The notes under the pieces are model-generated. The model was not told the origin of the DNA. It searched no databases and saw only the letters and a program-made list of their open reading frames with translations. From contig WFMF01000311.1 in assembly GCA_011033025.1 (NCBI GenBank), positions 129,835 to 193,834 on the forward strand: a DNA stretch of 64,000 nt. Direction: 5' to 3'. Source of the DNA: Beroe forskalii. Lineage: Eukaryota; Ctenophora; Nuda; Beroida; Beroidae. Shown in pieces: positions 1-11,396 of the stretch; within the stretch, counting starts at the first letter, position 1; every line of letters starts with the position of its first letter. The translations under genes and the position numbers were made by a program.

Positions 1-1008
1 CCACCTGCTATGTCTGTAGTCACCTGCTATGTCTGTAGCCACCTGCTATGTCTGTAGACACCTGCTATGTCTGTAGCCACCTGCTATGTCTGTAGCTACC
101 TGCTATGTCTGTAGCCACCTGCTATGTCTGTACCACCTGCTATGTCTGTACCACCTGCTATGTCTGTAGTCACCTGCTGGTGTCTGTAGGCCACCTGCTG
201 TGTCTGTATCGACACCTGCTATGTCTGTAGCCACCTGCTATGTCTGTAGCCACCTGCTATGTCTGTAGCCACCTGCTATGTCTGTAGACACCTGCTATGT
301 CTGTAGCCACCTGCTATGTCTGTAGCCACCTGCTATGTCTGTAGCCACCTGCTATGTCTGTAACCACCTGCTATGTCTGTAACCACCTGTTATGTCTGTA
401 GCCACCTGCTATGACTGTAGTCACCTGCTATGTCTGTATCCACCTGCTATGTCTGTATCCACCTGCTATGTCTGTATCCACCTGCTATGTCTGTAGCCAC
501 CTGCTATGTCTGTAGACACCTGCTATGTCTGTAGTCACCTGCTATGTCTGTACCACCTGCTATGTCTGTAGCCACCTGCTGTGTCTGTACCACCTGCTAT
601 GTCTGTAGCCACCTGCTATGACTGTAGTCACCTGCTATGTCTGTAGCCACCTGCTATGTCTGTAGCCACCTGCTATGTCTGTAGCCACCTGCTATGTCTG
701 TAGCCACCTGGTTATGTCTGTAGCCACCTGCTATGTCTGTAGCCACTATGTCTGTGTTACTATGTCTGTAGCCACCTGCTATGTCTGTAGCCACCTGCTA
801 TGTCTGTAGCCACCTGCTGTGTCTGTATCCACCTGCTATGTCTGTAGACACCTGCTATGTCTGCAGCCACCTGCTATGTCTGTAGCCACCTGCTATGTCT
901 GTAGCCACCTGCTGTGTCTGTAGTCACCTGTTATGTCTGTAGTCACCTGCTATGTCTGTAGCCACCTGCTATGTCTGTAGCCACCTGCTATGTCTGTAGC
1001 TACCTGCT
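1..1008. repeat. 19-bp minisatellite array
   Basis: About 50 copies of a unit close to CACCTGCTATGTCTGTAGC run from the window edge to about 1008, with single-base changes and a few 1-3 base indels at the join (TAGC, TAGA, TAGT, TAC, TATC). The array continues beyond the window. There is no long open frame because the indels shift phase. Confidence 0.97.
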
Positions 1009-2095
1009 TGTTTCTGCTATCAACGTCCATTATAGTAGTCCAACTTTATCAGAATTAGTGAAAGATGTTTGCTACTATTATCGACGGCGTATTAGCTTAC
1101 CCACAGGTTTCGCGCGCAATTCATACCAATGCGCTATTCGGCGGTCGTAATTTGCGGCCGGCGGCCGCGCGCGACGCGCGCAGCATTTAGCTACGCATGG
1201 ATGCTGTATCCACCAATTTCATGATAAAATTGATTTTTTTTGCAATTTCTGGCCAAAATAACATATAATCAATGATACTCATTTTATTTTTTGTGATTTT
1301 CATCAATTTCCTCTTTAGTTGATTAAAGTTCAAAATTCGAATTTTCAAAATTTTATTTGGGAGCCGCGCAATTTCATATGGATCACACAGTTATTAATTC
1401 GAGCGCTAGCCAAATCTTCCTTTTGAAGTGAAGCAACATTGCTGCATTTCTCTTGTGTGCTGTTTCAGTGATGTGTCACGAGTCAGCTCGTGTACCAGGC
1501 GTCCAGGCCTTGACATCATGATTATAATTATATTCCTTTACGTTGATTTTAAACTGGACAATCCTTATGAATTCACTTAATTGTTTATCTGTTATTCTAG
1601 TCTTTATTTATTCTGTTTCCCGACCAGCGCAATTTTCATATTTGCTGCCTTTCAGGGCAATGCGTTTTGGTTACAAACTCTTACCTAATTTATATTCTCG
1701 ACTACGTAATGCCTTTGGCACTGGTGCTGAGGATTTGACACTTTTCGATGAGCTAATCAAGACTGGCCTATATTGAAACGTAGACTACAACATAATGTGG
1801 TTTTATGGTTGCATTGACTAATTAATTGATAACATCGACTCCTCGCATTTACCTTAATTCATTTCCCAGCCTTTAGGATGACATCGAGATTCGAGAACTT
1901 GTGACAACTTTGTATTTGTTTGAATTTTCTGAATTTTGACTGTAGGTACTATGTATAGCTGATTCCAGTATTTTGTTTTATTCATGGAGGTATATGATTA
2001 TGAATTATTTGATTATCCAGTGTTATTTCCCTTTCCAAGTTTCCTTTCCTTGCTTATCCAGTTAGGCACATTATTACCCTGCAGTGTAATTACTA
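1009..2095. other. intergenic, no gene seen
   Basis: AT-rich sequence with one GC-rich patch at about 1135-1190 containing overlapping GGCCGGCGGCC and GCGCGCGACGCGCGC palindromes. I see no exon with splice sites and no recognisable repeat end. Confidence 0.6.
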
Positions 2096-2099
2096 TACG

Positions 2100-2255
2100 A
2101 ATTTTTGAGCAATATTAATCATGTAATATCACCGTACCCAGCAGTTGAATTACTGTTCAAGTGTGTAATTACTATACCTCAACTGTTGAATTACTATTCA
2201 AGTGTTGAATTACTATTCCCAGCTGTTGAATTACTACTGTTGAATTACTACCAAA
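2100..2255. repeat. short tandem repeat, TGTTGAATTACTATTC-like
   Basis: Six to seven imperfect copies of a unit of about 19-22 bases built on GTTGAATTACTATTCAAG. Spacing is irregular and the last copies shorten to about 16 bases. Confidence 0.8.
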
Positions 2256-3362
2256 TTTTCTGAAACGGCCATTCGCACGATTCTAACCTATTTGCTATCT
2301 CTGTGCGGATGTAAATAGGAGAATAATAAGCTCCCATGATATCTGTTATCGCACTTTTCATATTACAAAACGATTCGATATAATCTATTCTTAACCGTAT
2401 ATATATACTGTAAAACAAGATAAAATAGCGATAAGGAGCACAAAATGTTCGGTACGATGTATGTAATATTCTTAATGGCACATCCGGTAGCACAAGATAA
2501 AGTAAATATCAGTACAATTTATAAAATACGATATATCTAAACGATATTATGGGGCAACACAAGATTAAATAGATAGAAGGAACACTATCGTATACACTAT
2601 ACACCTAAATGGCGCCACTCAGACGGGCTTGATAACTCCATCCGTGTTTCAATGTTTATTTATCTAGTGTTAGAGATATAACGCAGACTTGTGGCATGCA
2701 TAATATAGGGTGTATTGCTCCGTTTGTATCAATTTCAATTACATTATTTCTGTGCGCTGTCATTTCTATCTGTCAGCGTTCGTTACTTATTTTAGATCGG
2801 GATGAAGATAATGATTATGGTGCAAAACTTATTCATATTGTTCAACTGAGGAGTACATACATACATTTTGATGCACTACATTCACATGTGAGCTGACTAC
2901 ATTCACATGTGATCGTGTTTTTCTTTAAGGAAAGATTCTATACGAGATCCGCATAAGATTGCAGCTCTCGAGTCAGTTGTTATTAATAATGTTTGTGGTG
3001 TGAATTGTTTTTCTTTTCGACTGAGGACTTAACTTTCATGATTCATGTTTTTATGGCAATGAAAGATCATAACAAAATTTTTGTAAAGTACATATACATA
3101 CACTACGTCATACACTTACAGTATGTATCAATGCTGGGCGCTGGTATCATTTGGACTTTGGAGTTTTGAACTTATTCGCTGAATTGACCCCGATACGATG
3201 ATGATGCGATTCTGACTTTTACAAATCACTGGCAAATTTGTCCAAAATTCTCATCTGTTTCAATTATGAAATAGTGTACCCATTATTCATAAAACATTGA
3301 GTTCGAATGCTTAAGTTTCAAACCGTCTACTTTGATTGATGCGTATATGGCAGGGTAATAAT
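2256..3362. other. intergenic, nothing recognised
   Basis: AT-rich sequence. Short open frames occur on both strands but none has a domain signature or good splice context. A 17-base direct repeat around TACATTCACATGTGA occurs near 2877 and 2898. Confidence 0.5.
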
Positions 3363-3528
3363 ACAGTAAATACACACTTGGGTGTGTAGAATTACCGTAA
3401 TTGCACTCGCAAGCTCGTGCAATTACTCAATAAATGCACTCGCAAGCTCGTGCATTTATTGCATGAATTCCACTCGCAAGCTCGTGGAATTAATGTGGTA
3501 ATTACACACCCAAGTGTGTATTTACCGT
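3363..3528. mobile_element. nested-hairpin foldback element
   Basis: Outer inverted arms of about 32 bases (3363-3396 and 3497-3528; core ACACACTTGGGTGTGT) enclose three perfect or near-perfect hairpins at about 3397-3426, 3429-3460 and 3466-3492. All three hairpins share the core CACTCGCAAGCTCGTG but have different outer stems: TAATTG, AATAAATG and AATTC, each matched on the other side. No open frame. No clear target-site duplication, although TA-rich sequence flanks both ends. Confidence 0.85.
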
Positions 3529-3529
3529 A

Positions 3530-4983
3530 TATATATCATTAGCTCCGTGTTTTCAATCCTTTAAAGCAGTGGATACTGGACTCAGAATAATTGTTTGATA
3601 TAAACCATACCTGTTTGCAATTTCCAGTCAATTTCGTTGACGTGCTTAATATTAAAAGTTCCCTTCGAGTTGAAATTGATGCAACATGGTCACAAAATGC
3701 ACAGCATTCAGTTTAAGTTTTTCTCCTCGATGTTCCCGGCAACAGGGATAATAAATTTGCTTTAGGCATGCTGCATTCCCACCGACTATTTTAGGTTGAA
3801 CTTGTTACTAGAAATATCTGTGTTTTAATACAACTACAGTTTCATATACAAATTGCCTTCATCTAAAAATTATCGAATAGCTTGCACAGTCTCCGGGTAT
3901 TCATATATGAATGTCCGCAGACTGGTGAAAGTCTTTCTTCTTTCATGCAAACCTCTTGTCCTCCCTGAGGTTATATTATGTTTCCTCTTGAACGTACAGG
4001 ACATTGCTATTGAGACGAATGTGATTATACAGCCAAGATTTAGATTGATTCCGTAGTCCGGTGAGCTGTGCTTGATGGTCGGTTCTTCCGCCTCGTCTCT
4101 CACATAAAGACTAGCTTATATAACATCAAATTGGAAATTAAATAGTACTGTGTGAGCATCAATTGTCAAACGCAAGGAAACATTTCCAATAGACAGAGGG
4201 TATAAAGCCAACTTTCGTCGTAGTACTAATGAGTGTCTAAGTGCCTAACCATGGTGAACTCAGTGTAGCTCCTTGCTGTACGGCATGTTAAACAAGGAAT
4301 CGAAACTGAGGGGCTCCGTACATGACATTGCTATTGCGACGAATGTGATTATACAGCCAAGATTTAGATTTCACGACCCTTGGCCTCTGCACACAGCTTT
4401 TAACCAAACCCATATCTGACTCTATTATCCCTGTTCGGCTGACCACATCTACGACTCACAGCTATAAACCATGGTATTATATTTTGCCCCCTTCTGAAAA
4501 TTCTGGCTTCCTCACATTGATGGCTCCTTGTCACCTTTCTAACCCCTCCTCACTTGATTACCCCGGAATTTCTGTAACTCATGACATTTCTACTTTTCTA
4601 GTCCGTTTTAATTCCGTTCCTAACTTATCATTATAACAATAAATTTTTAGCATGGATAAATCTCAGTTTAACACGTGAACGACAACAGAGGACTCGTTGA
4701 ATGACTTAGTGGAGTGACAGAAGATCGTATGGTTAATGATAAGCAGGGGCCTAAAAAGTAAGAAGGTAATGACTTATTTGAATTTTGACTATTGAGAATT
4801 AACTGGTCAATATAGGAAGAAGTATGATACAGTATCTTTGATATGCTTGAAGTGGACCACCCTTGACCCTGCTAAGCTACCCAGACTGTCGCCCGGTGTG
4901 GGTTGAATTGATATTTTGGAAGAGGATGGGAACGCCCTTTAGTTTTAGGCCCCAGAGGATATAGAAAATCGAAAAGGACCCTA
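3530..4983. other. intergenic, with one duplicated segment
   Basis: A segment of about 45 bases ending in AGCCAAGATTTAGATT occurs at about 4000-4045 and again at 4322-4368, so an internal duplication has happened. No coding exon is supported. Confidence 0.5.
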
Positions 4984-5340
4984 GAGGGGTGCCACTGTCC
5001 CAAATGTCCCTAACTCAAAAAAGTGGATTGGGACAGGACAAATGGGACATTTGGGACAAATGAGACATTTGGGACAAATGACAATTGGGACGGAGAAAAT
5101 GGGACAATTGGGACAGAGAAAAGTGACTTCAACTGGTAAAATGGGACAATTGGGACAATGGGACAATTGGGACACATGAAACAGAAAAAAGGGACTTGAA
5201 AAGTGAATTGGGACAAGGAAAAATGTGACATTTGGGACAAATGTGACATTTGGGACAAACGGGACATTTGGGACAAATGTGAAATTTGGTACAAATGTGA
5301 CATTTTGGACAAATGTGACATTTGGGTGGAATATGACATT
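4984..5340. repeat. GGGACAATTGGGACA minisatellite with hairpin head
   Basis: The left end reads CACTGTCCCAAATGTCCC then a short spacer (AACTCAAAAAAGTGGATT) and GGGACAGGACAAATGGGACA, so it can fold on itself. It is followed by about 20 units of 12-18 bases of the type GGGACAATTGGGACAAATG. It shares its head with the termini of the element at 6602-8832 and with the array at 52340-52665. Confidence 0.85.
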
Positions 5341-5344
5341 AAAG

Positions 5345-6370
5345 ACTGAGATAAATGGGTCTCAAATGGTTGTGTTTGTGAGCAGCATTTAAGCATTATT
5401 TTCCTGACAACATATTATGATATGCTAGTAGAATGCCAATCAGCCTCCTTGGATGGCATGGCCTCTTCCACCAGGTACTCCCTCATTTTTTACTTTTTTA
5501 GTGGTGCCCCACTGGGGTTTTCGATCAAAAGATAATTCTATTTCTGTAAAACTATTTCTGTAATTTTCTTTAATTTCTTAACTTCTATTTATTTTTTAAA
5601 GAAAGTGTTACTTTGTTTTGATAGATTTTGGCAAGGATAGAACCCAAAGACCAAACAGTGTTCATTCAGGGCAGCTGTCCATTGATTTCAGCTCTAAGAG
5701 TGTAATATACTGTGCTGTTAATTTCATTATTAACTTGAAAATGGATTAATGCTACTTTATTTCCTTGTCCATAGCCATAATGAAACAATATTTCAATGAA
5801 ACAATATTTCAATATTTTACAACAGTACAGGCCAGCATTTGCACCATTGATTTTATCTCAATTAAAAGTGATTAGAACTTTAATCTAAAATTGCTAATGA
5901 AAGCCCTCTTAAATCATATTTAATTGATAAGAAACAACATATTATTGTGATTTAATAATTTAAAAATACTTAATATACATACATTGTGATCTATTTGTCT
6001 AATGTGTTGGCCAAAAGCCGATTGCAGAATAAAGAAAGTCACAAGTCAAAAACAGCAAGCACAAGCAATTGTGTATTTTTCATTTGATCAATTCATTTGA
6101 TTGAGGCAGAACAATGCAGCCAGAATCCTTTCATTTTCAAGGTTTTGCTCCTATTCCAACTTTCCAACCAAAGGATCCAAGTTATTAAGCCAGTGGTGGG
6201 CATTGGTAATATAAGGAAGTGTAATCTATACTTTACCTATTTTCCCAAGACTTCATTGCAATGGAAAGCTTCTTATTTAACCCTCCCACACATTTTTCTG
6301 TATGCTCGGCTGAGTGAACCATGTGGCTGCATAAGCTTGAGATACCAAGATATCTTTCACCCTTAGCTCA
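5345..6370. other. intergenic, nothing recognised
   Basis: AT-rich DNA. An 89-codon open frame at 6097-6366 (+) has no domain signature I recognise and ends at a repeat, so I do not call it a gene. Confidence 0.45.
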
Positions 6371-6371
6371 G

Positions 6372-6452
6372 TTGGAATGGTAGGGAATCAAACCCGGAAT
6401 CTTTTTGATCACAAGCCAGACTAGAAACCATTTCACCAACTGACTGCATTAA
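6372..6452 (-). mobile_element. tRNA-like SINE head
   Basis: On the minus strand an A-box-like AGTCAGTTGGTGAAATGG (plus positions 6428-6445) is followed about 35 bases later by a B-box-like CCGGGTTTGATTCC (6384-6397), the spacing of a tRNA promoter. The middle, AGTCTGGCTTGTGATCAAAAA, is shared with 51685-51705. A second, oppositely oriented A-box-like TAGCTCAGTTGG lies at 6364-6375. The acceptor stem does not pair well, so a SINE remnant is more likely than a working tRNA gene. Confidence 0.55.
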
Positions 6453-6601
6453 TCAAAGATCTTGGCACATTCTAACAAATTAAAATGAGGCACCAAAAAT
6501 GATATGGTGTAATGAAAGCTTACACTGTGACACTAGGCACACAGACTTGCCAATTTGGTTGAATGAATTTGAAAGGCACCCAATGCTACCCAAACCTTAA
6601 G

Positions 6602-8832
6602 AGGGGTGAATGGGGGGATGCACTGTCCCAATTGTCCCAAACTCATGAAAAAAGTGGATTGGGACAGGAACAATTGGGACAGATGGGACATTTGGGACAA
6701 ATGGGACAATTGAGACGAAAGTGACAGAGAGAACCGGGGGAGATTCAGGTACTAAGTTGCAGACACAGGGCCGACGATCCTGCATTTTGGCCTTTTTTTG
6801 AGTTGAGACCACCCACCTGTATTTTGGTACCTGGGTACTAAGTGGTTTTGGCATAAAAAATTAAGACACCCACCCTAAATTTAAGTTTTTGGAGCAGTTC
6901 CAGAATAGAAAATTTAATTCCAGACTCTGGTAGTACAAAGGAATCTGAAAAAGTGCTATTTGAGTATTTGATATTGAAATAGGCACAATTACAATAGTTT
7001 CAATCATCATACAACTGAACTCCTCATTTATTTTGTGCCAGGCAAAGTTGAAATTCGTGCCCACTGCCCTGCAAAATAACCTTGTGGGAAAACATCTTCC
7101 CACAGTTATAAGCAATTTTTTATGCTCTTTGGTATATTTTGGATTTATTTTGTCCATTGAAGGCTTACTCATAACCAATTGACCCAAGCTCTCCCTTCCA
7201 TTTCATTCCCTTCATTCCTTTTTTATAAAGCCCTAGCCCCTACATTTGGGTGCGTCGATTATTGTTGTTTTTTTGAGATAATCATGATGGTGGAATGTTT
7301 TTGTTGCTTCATCTGTAATCTGGTTCTAAAATGACTCTGGTAGCAGTTTTTGAGAACAAAACTGAAGTTTCATGGTTGAACCAGTCATATGATATTTTAG
7401 CACGTCATGCTTTTCCAAGTGAAGTTAGAGGTGATTCTTTATCTTTACCTACAATCTTTCGAAATAGAGGGTATTCCAGCTTGTTTTTAGCTCTGAAAAC
7501 CCTAACAGTATCCGAAAACTTTGATTGGGCCCAAGCCAAAAGCATAGAATCAAAATTTCGGATTTTGATCGCGTGACTTAGATCACATGATCATGAAAAT
7601 TAATAAAATGCGTTTTTTAATGTTTACATATTATGAACTTTAGATACTGCAATCGTTTTGTCAAAATATATAATAATTAATTTGCGACCTGATAGTGATG
7701 AAGTTAAATTTTCCATTTCGGCTAAGGGGACGAGAACGAAAATGCTTAATATGGTCACGTGACTAGCTAAGAATTGCCCTAAAATCGCCACTTTAATGAT
7801 TCCACTCGAAACTTTTGGATCTTTATCAAGGTTTCATAGCCATTTAGCACTTAGGTGTGTTGGTAAAGTACCTACGTCCTTACAGGATTTATGGGTGACT
7901 ACACCATGTTCGAAGTTTTGTGACCATCTTTGTAGCTTGCACAGCTCATTACACATTGAAAATGTAAGTTTCAATTCATGTGAGTACTCGCCATACGAAA
8001 GCACTAGGTATTCGTAAGAATGAGATATTACAGAATACAAATGTTCATTGTACAAACAAAATTGTTAAATGTTTACAGAATGTTTGGTGGCCAGGTAGCT
8101 CAGTCAGTCATTAATAAGCGTCGGATTTAGCAATCGAGAAGTTGCTGTTCCCGCTCATTCTAATTTTGTGCTAACGTGAGTGTTGTTTGGCTCCAAAATG
8201 TATCGCATTATCTAATTAATGTGTGATCAGGCAGAAAATTAAATTTTGGAGATGAATTTCCCGCAGTTTACGGGGAAAAGTAAATATTTCACACTCTGAT
8301 ACTACGAAATCAGTAGATATCGACGTATTTTAGTACCAAGGTACCAACTGATTTTTCAAATTCCAGCTGATGACCACGTATTTTAGTACCCAGGTACTAA
8401 ACGACATTCGAGGGAAAAATAGACCCACCCACCGGCCCTGTGTCTGCAACTTAGTACCCGAATCTCCCCCGAGAGAACTAGGGCTCAAATGATTTTGAGT
8501 GGCAGTTAAGTGTTTTTTGTCTCAGCCTGTTTCATTGCAGCACTTGAGCTGCATTGCAACTGCCACTGTCTTATTCCTATCATAAGTTTTAGGATAGGGA
8601 AGTGGGAACACTTAACGACTGCAAAAAAACACAACCAAAATATGTACCTAGTATAGTAGTATGAATATAACTTTCATTTCAATGATATATAAACTTGGAT
8701 CAATGTAAAAATGATAAATGTTTGTTTGTCCCAAATGTCCCAGTTGTCCCAATCGTCCAAAAAAACAGTCCCAAACTCAAAAAAGTAAATTGGGACAGGG
8801 ACAATTGGGACAGTGACACTCCACCCCCCCCA
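6602..8832. mobile_element. 2.2-kb foldback element with minisatellite arms
   Basis: The outer ends are inverted copies: GCACTGTCCCAATTGTCCC near 6622 matches the reverse complement of the segment ending near 8815. Inside these are further inverted pairs: 6730-6775 with 8428-8472 (GCAGACACAGGGCC and GGCCCTGTGTCTGC) and 6818-6845 with 8383-8408 (GGTACCTGGGTACTAA type). TAAG flanks both sides (6598-6601 and 8833-8836). The flanks rejoin into the dispersed repeat seen intact near 60800-60930, which acts as an empty site. The 1.5-kb centre (about 6870-8300) encodes no recognised transposase; a SINE-like head lies inside at 8086. Confidence 0.75.
8086..8160 (+). mobile_element. tRNA-like SINE head
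   Basis: GTAGCTCAGTCAGT (8095-8108) matches a tRNA A box, and GTTGCTGTTCCCGCTC (8141-8156) is a degraded B box at about the right distance. The stem pairing is poor, so this is a decayed tRNA-derived sequence within the foldback element. Confidence 0.45.
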
Positions 8833-8935
8833 TAAGATGATGTGTTAGTTTCATAAGCTTCAAGTTCATTTAGGGATTTAAGTTCATCATTAGTCCTGTG
8901 TAGGGAATTCAAAGCTTCACTACAATTTTTTGAAG
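8833..8935. repeat. dispersed repeat, right part of a split copy
   Basis: TTTCATAAGCTTCAAGTTCA and the following AAGTTCATCATTAGTC and GGAATTCAAAGCTTCA are shared with 60850-60935. The left part of the same copy ends at 6601 (GGCACCCAATGCTACCC, compare 60818-60835), so one repeat has been opened by the foldback insertion. Confidence 0.7.
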
Positions 8936-9266
8936 AAACCCATTGAAACTTGGTAGTTATGTTATTGGGCATCAAACAAAAATTTTGATTGGACGGATTT
9001 TTGACTAAGGCATCAGAAGTAAAAATATGGTTTTTGAAAGTTGGCACCTGTCCTAACTCCAAAAAATGATATAATTAATGACAATATTCAAATTTCAAAA
9101 GCTTATATTGTCACTTCTGAGGCCTAATTCGAAAATCAGTCCAATCAAAAGTTATGTTTTATGCCCTTATGCCCTAGAACATACTATGTACTGATTTTTA
9201 ATAGTTTTCCTCTTAAAATGTAGATGACTTTTAAAGTTGATTCTCGGCAAAGCACATTAGAAGTTC

Positions 9267-11368
9267 ATAATAATAATAATAAAGCACACATTTTTAACCC
9301 GCTTAACCATAATTAAGAAACTTAATTCTCTAGGCATCTAAGCGGTAACTGTTAAGTGACATTTCGCATCCTTTTGGATCCTTTTCAAGAACATTGAATC
9401 ACAAATGAGCATTATGGTAACATAAAACATTAAATCTAGTAGAGTATGCATTTTTCTTCCAGAAAATTAAAATTCTAAGTCAATCATGTTTTGCACATCA
9501 TCAATATTGTCTGAAAAAGCACATCTGAAAAAGTATGTTTTCAATGCAATTTTGAAGGCTTCAATATCTGACATTGACCGTAAACGATAAGGAAGATTGT
9601 TCCATATCTCAGGAGCAGCCACACTGAATGCTCCAGAAGTCTTAATACGCTTAGGTATAGAAGGATGTTCTAGAAGATAGAAGTCATTGTCTGCTCTGAC
9701 AGAATGGGAATTGACTTGTCTGATGGATAAAAGGTTGGTCAAATAGCCAGGAGCAATGTTATTGATGCATCTGAAGGCCAGTAGTGCCACTTTATATTTG
9801 ATCCTAAAAGCTACTGGGAGGAAATGAAGCTTCTTTAAGAAAGGTGACATAGGCTGGAATCGCTCTTTCCCTTTAAGACCAAATATAAATTTTACAGCAG
9901 CATTCTGAATTTTTTGTAACTTTGCCAACTGTATATGTGAAAGGGCAAGGTAAGTGCTATTACAGTTGTCAATAAAAGAATGGATGCAAGAATGAACTAA
10001 TTGTATTTTCAAGTTCAATGACAGTTTACTCCCGATACGACCCAGCTTTCTTAAGTTTTCATAGCACGTTTGGGATACTTTTCTGATTTGGGTGTCAAGT
10101 GACAGGTGCTCATCAAACCAAAATCCAAGGTTCTTTGATTCCACAGATGGTGTAATTTCACATTGGGTGAGGAGGAAGGAATGTTGAGGTGGATATGGTG
10201 AGAAGGGAGAGTAAAACTCCATTATTTCAGTCTTTTCATCATTCATTTTGAGGTAATTGGCAGCCATCCATACTTTTATGTCATTAAAACACTTTTGAAG
10301 ATGATCCAGGTTTATTGAGAATCCAACTTTGGGACTGAATTCGAAATAAATCTGGGTATCATCAGCATAGAGATGTATTGAGAAGTTATACTTTTTGGCA
10401 AGATATTGAAGACCTTCTGTATAGAGGATGAAAAGTAAAGGACCAAGAATTGACCCCTGTGGGACACCAATATCAAGGGATTCTTTTTCAGATAAAGATC
10501 CATTGATATTGACTTGAAATGTTCGTTCTGATAAGTATGACCTCAGCCAGTCAATAATTATGCCACTGAAATTGTACACATCCTGAAGCCGTCTGATAAG
10601 ATACTGGTGATTGACAGTATCAAAGGCTGCTGATAAATCCAAAAGCATAAGACATACATGATTCTGTTTGTCCATTGCAATAAGAACATCATTATGTATC
10701 TTGATTACAGCTGTTTCACAGCTATGATCTTTCCTATATCCTGATTGGAGTTGAGGAAAAAGACCTTGTGTTGTGATGTGTTCAGTTATTTGCAAGTGTA
10801 CACATTTCTCAATTACTTTTGATAGAAATGAAAGATTGCTAACTGGTCTGTAGTTAGCAAGCACATCTGAGTCTAAGTTGTGTTTTTTGAGGAGAGGGCG
10901 AATGATGGCTGTCTTCATCTGCTCAGGGAAGCATCCAGTCTGAAGAGATATATTCACAATTTTGGTGATAAGAGGAAGAAGTTCATCTGTACAATTTTTC
11001 AAGATCCAAGTTGGAATAGGATCTAATGAACATGACTTTGTGCCCATGGTTTTAAGAACATCCTTTATATCAGATGGCAAAAGAAGTCTGAAATAACTGG
11101 CAGAGCTTTCAGTAGCATCCCCTGGTCTCAAGTTGTTTCCAGAATTACTATTACATTCAGATGACTCCGATATATCTGCATATATTTTACTAACTTTGTC
11201 TGAGAAGAAGTCTTTCAAGTTATTTGCAGTCTCAGTATCAGATGTACCTTTAGGAAGCTTTTTCTTGACAAATTCCTTGTCCAATAATGAGTTAATGATC
11301 CTGTATGTGGCCTTGGCATTACCTTTAGCATCTGACAGTTTTCCTGCGAAGTAATTATGTCTGGGCAT
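9267..11368 (-). mobile_element. CR1/L2-type LINE, 5'-truncated
   Basis: The 3' end is the (TAA)n run at 9267-9283, typical of CR1/L2-group elements that end in a short microsatellite instead of poly(A). The 5' end of homology is near 11368, just before the RT linker, so the endonuclease domain is missing. It abuts a second (TAA)n run at 11371-11396, which may be the tail of an older element on the same strand into which this one inserted. Confidence 0.85.
9467..11368 (-). CDS. LINE reverse transcriptase (family A), intact frame
   Basis: Open frame of about 633 residues from the linker to the stop; the 16 codons before it are read from the (TAA)n microsatellite and are not LINE protein. RT motifs are in order: NYRPVSNLSFLSK near residue 190, LDLSAAFDTVNH near 260, GVPQGSILGPLLF near 317 and the catalytic YADDTQIY near 350. 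The C-terminal thumb ends with EIWNNLPYRLRSM and FKIALKTYFF. No endonuclease domain is present. The frame has no stop or frameshift, unlike its relative at 33.4-35.3 kb, which suggests a younger copy. It copies LINE RNA into DNA at nicked targets; this truncated copy cannot do so by itself if the endonuclease is required. Confidence 0.9.
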   Translation of the reverse strand: MPRHNYFAGKLSDAKGNAKATYRIINSLLDKEFVKKKLPKGTSDTETANNLKDFFSDKVSKIYADISESSECNSNSGNNLRPGDATESSASYFRLLLPSDIKDVLKTMGTKSCSLDPIPTWILKNCTDELLPLITKIVNISLQTGCFPEQMKTAIIRPLLKKHNLDSDVLANYRPVSNLSFLSKVIEKCVHLQITEHITTQGLFPQLQSGYRKDHSCETAVIKIHNDVLIAMDKQNHVCLMLLDLSAAFDTVNHQYLIRRLQDVYNFSGIIIDWLRSYLSERTFQVNINGSLSEKESLDIGVPQGSILGPLLFILYTEGLQYLAKKYNFSIHLYADDTQIYFEFSPKVGFSINLDHLQKCFNDIKVWMAANYLKMNDEKTEIMEFYSPFSPYPPQHSFLLTQCEITPSVESKNLGFWFDEHLSLDTQIRKVSQTCYENLRKLGRIGSKLSLNLKIQLVHSCIHSFIDNCNSTYLALSHIQLAKLQKIQNAAVKFIFGLKGKERFQPMSPFLKKLHFLPVAFRIKYKVALLAFRCINNIAPGYLTNLLSIRQVNSHSVRADNDFYLLEHPSIPKRIKTSGAFSVAAPEIWNNLPYRLRSMSDIEAFKIALKTYFFRCAFSDNIDDVQNMIDLEF

Positions 11369-11370
11369 AC

Positions 11371-11396
11371 AATAATAATAATAATAATAATAATAA
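11371..11396. repeat. (AAT)n microsatellite
   Basis: About nine AAT units directly upstream of the LINE's truncated 5' end. Confidence 0.9.

Noticed and set aside
1-1008. CRISPR array or E-box (CACCTG) regulatory array
   Set aside because: There are no unique spacers between the units, so it is not CRISPR. CACCTG recurs only because it is part of the minisatellite unit.
6364-6452. A functional tRNA gene
   Set aside because: The A and B boxes are present on the minus strand, but acceptor and anticodon stems do not pair well.
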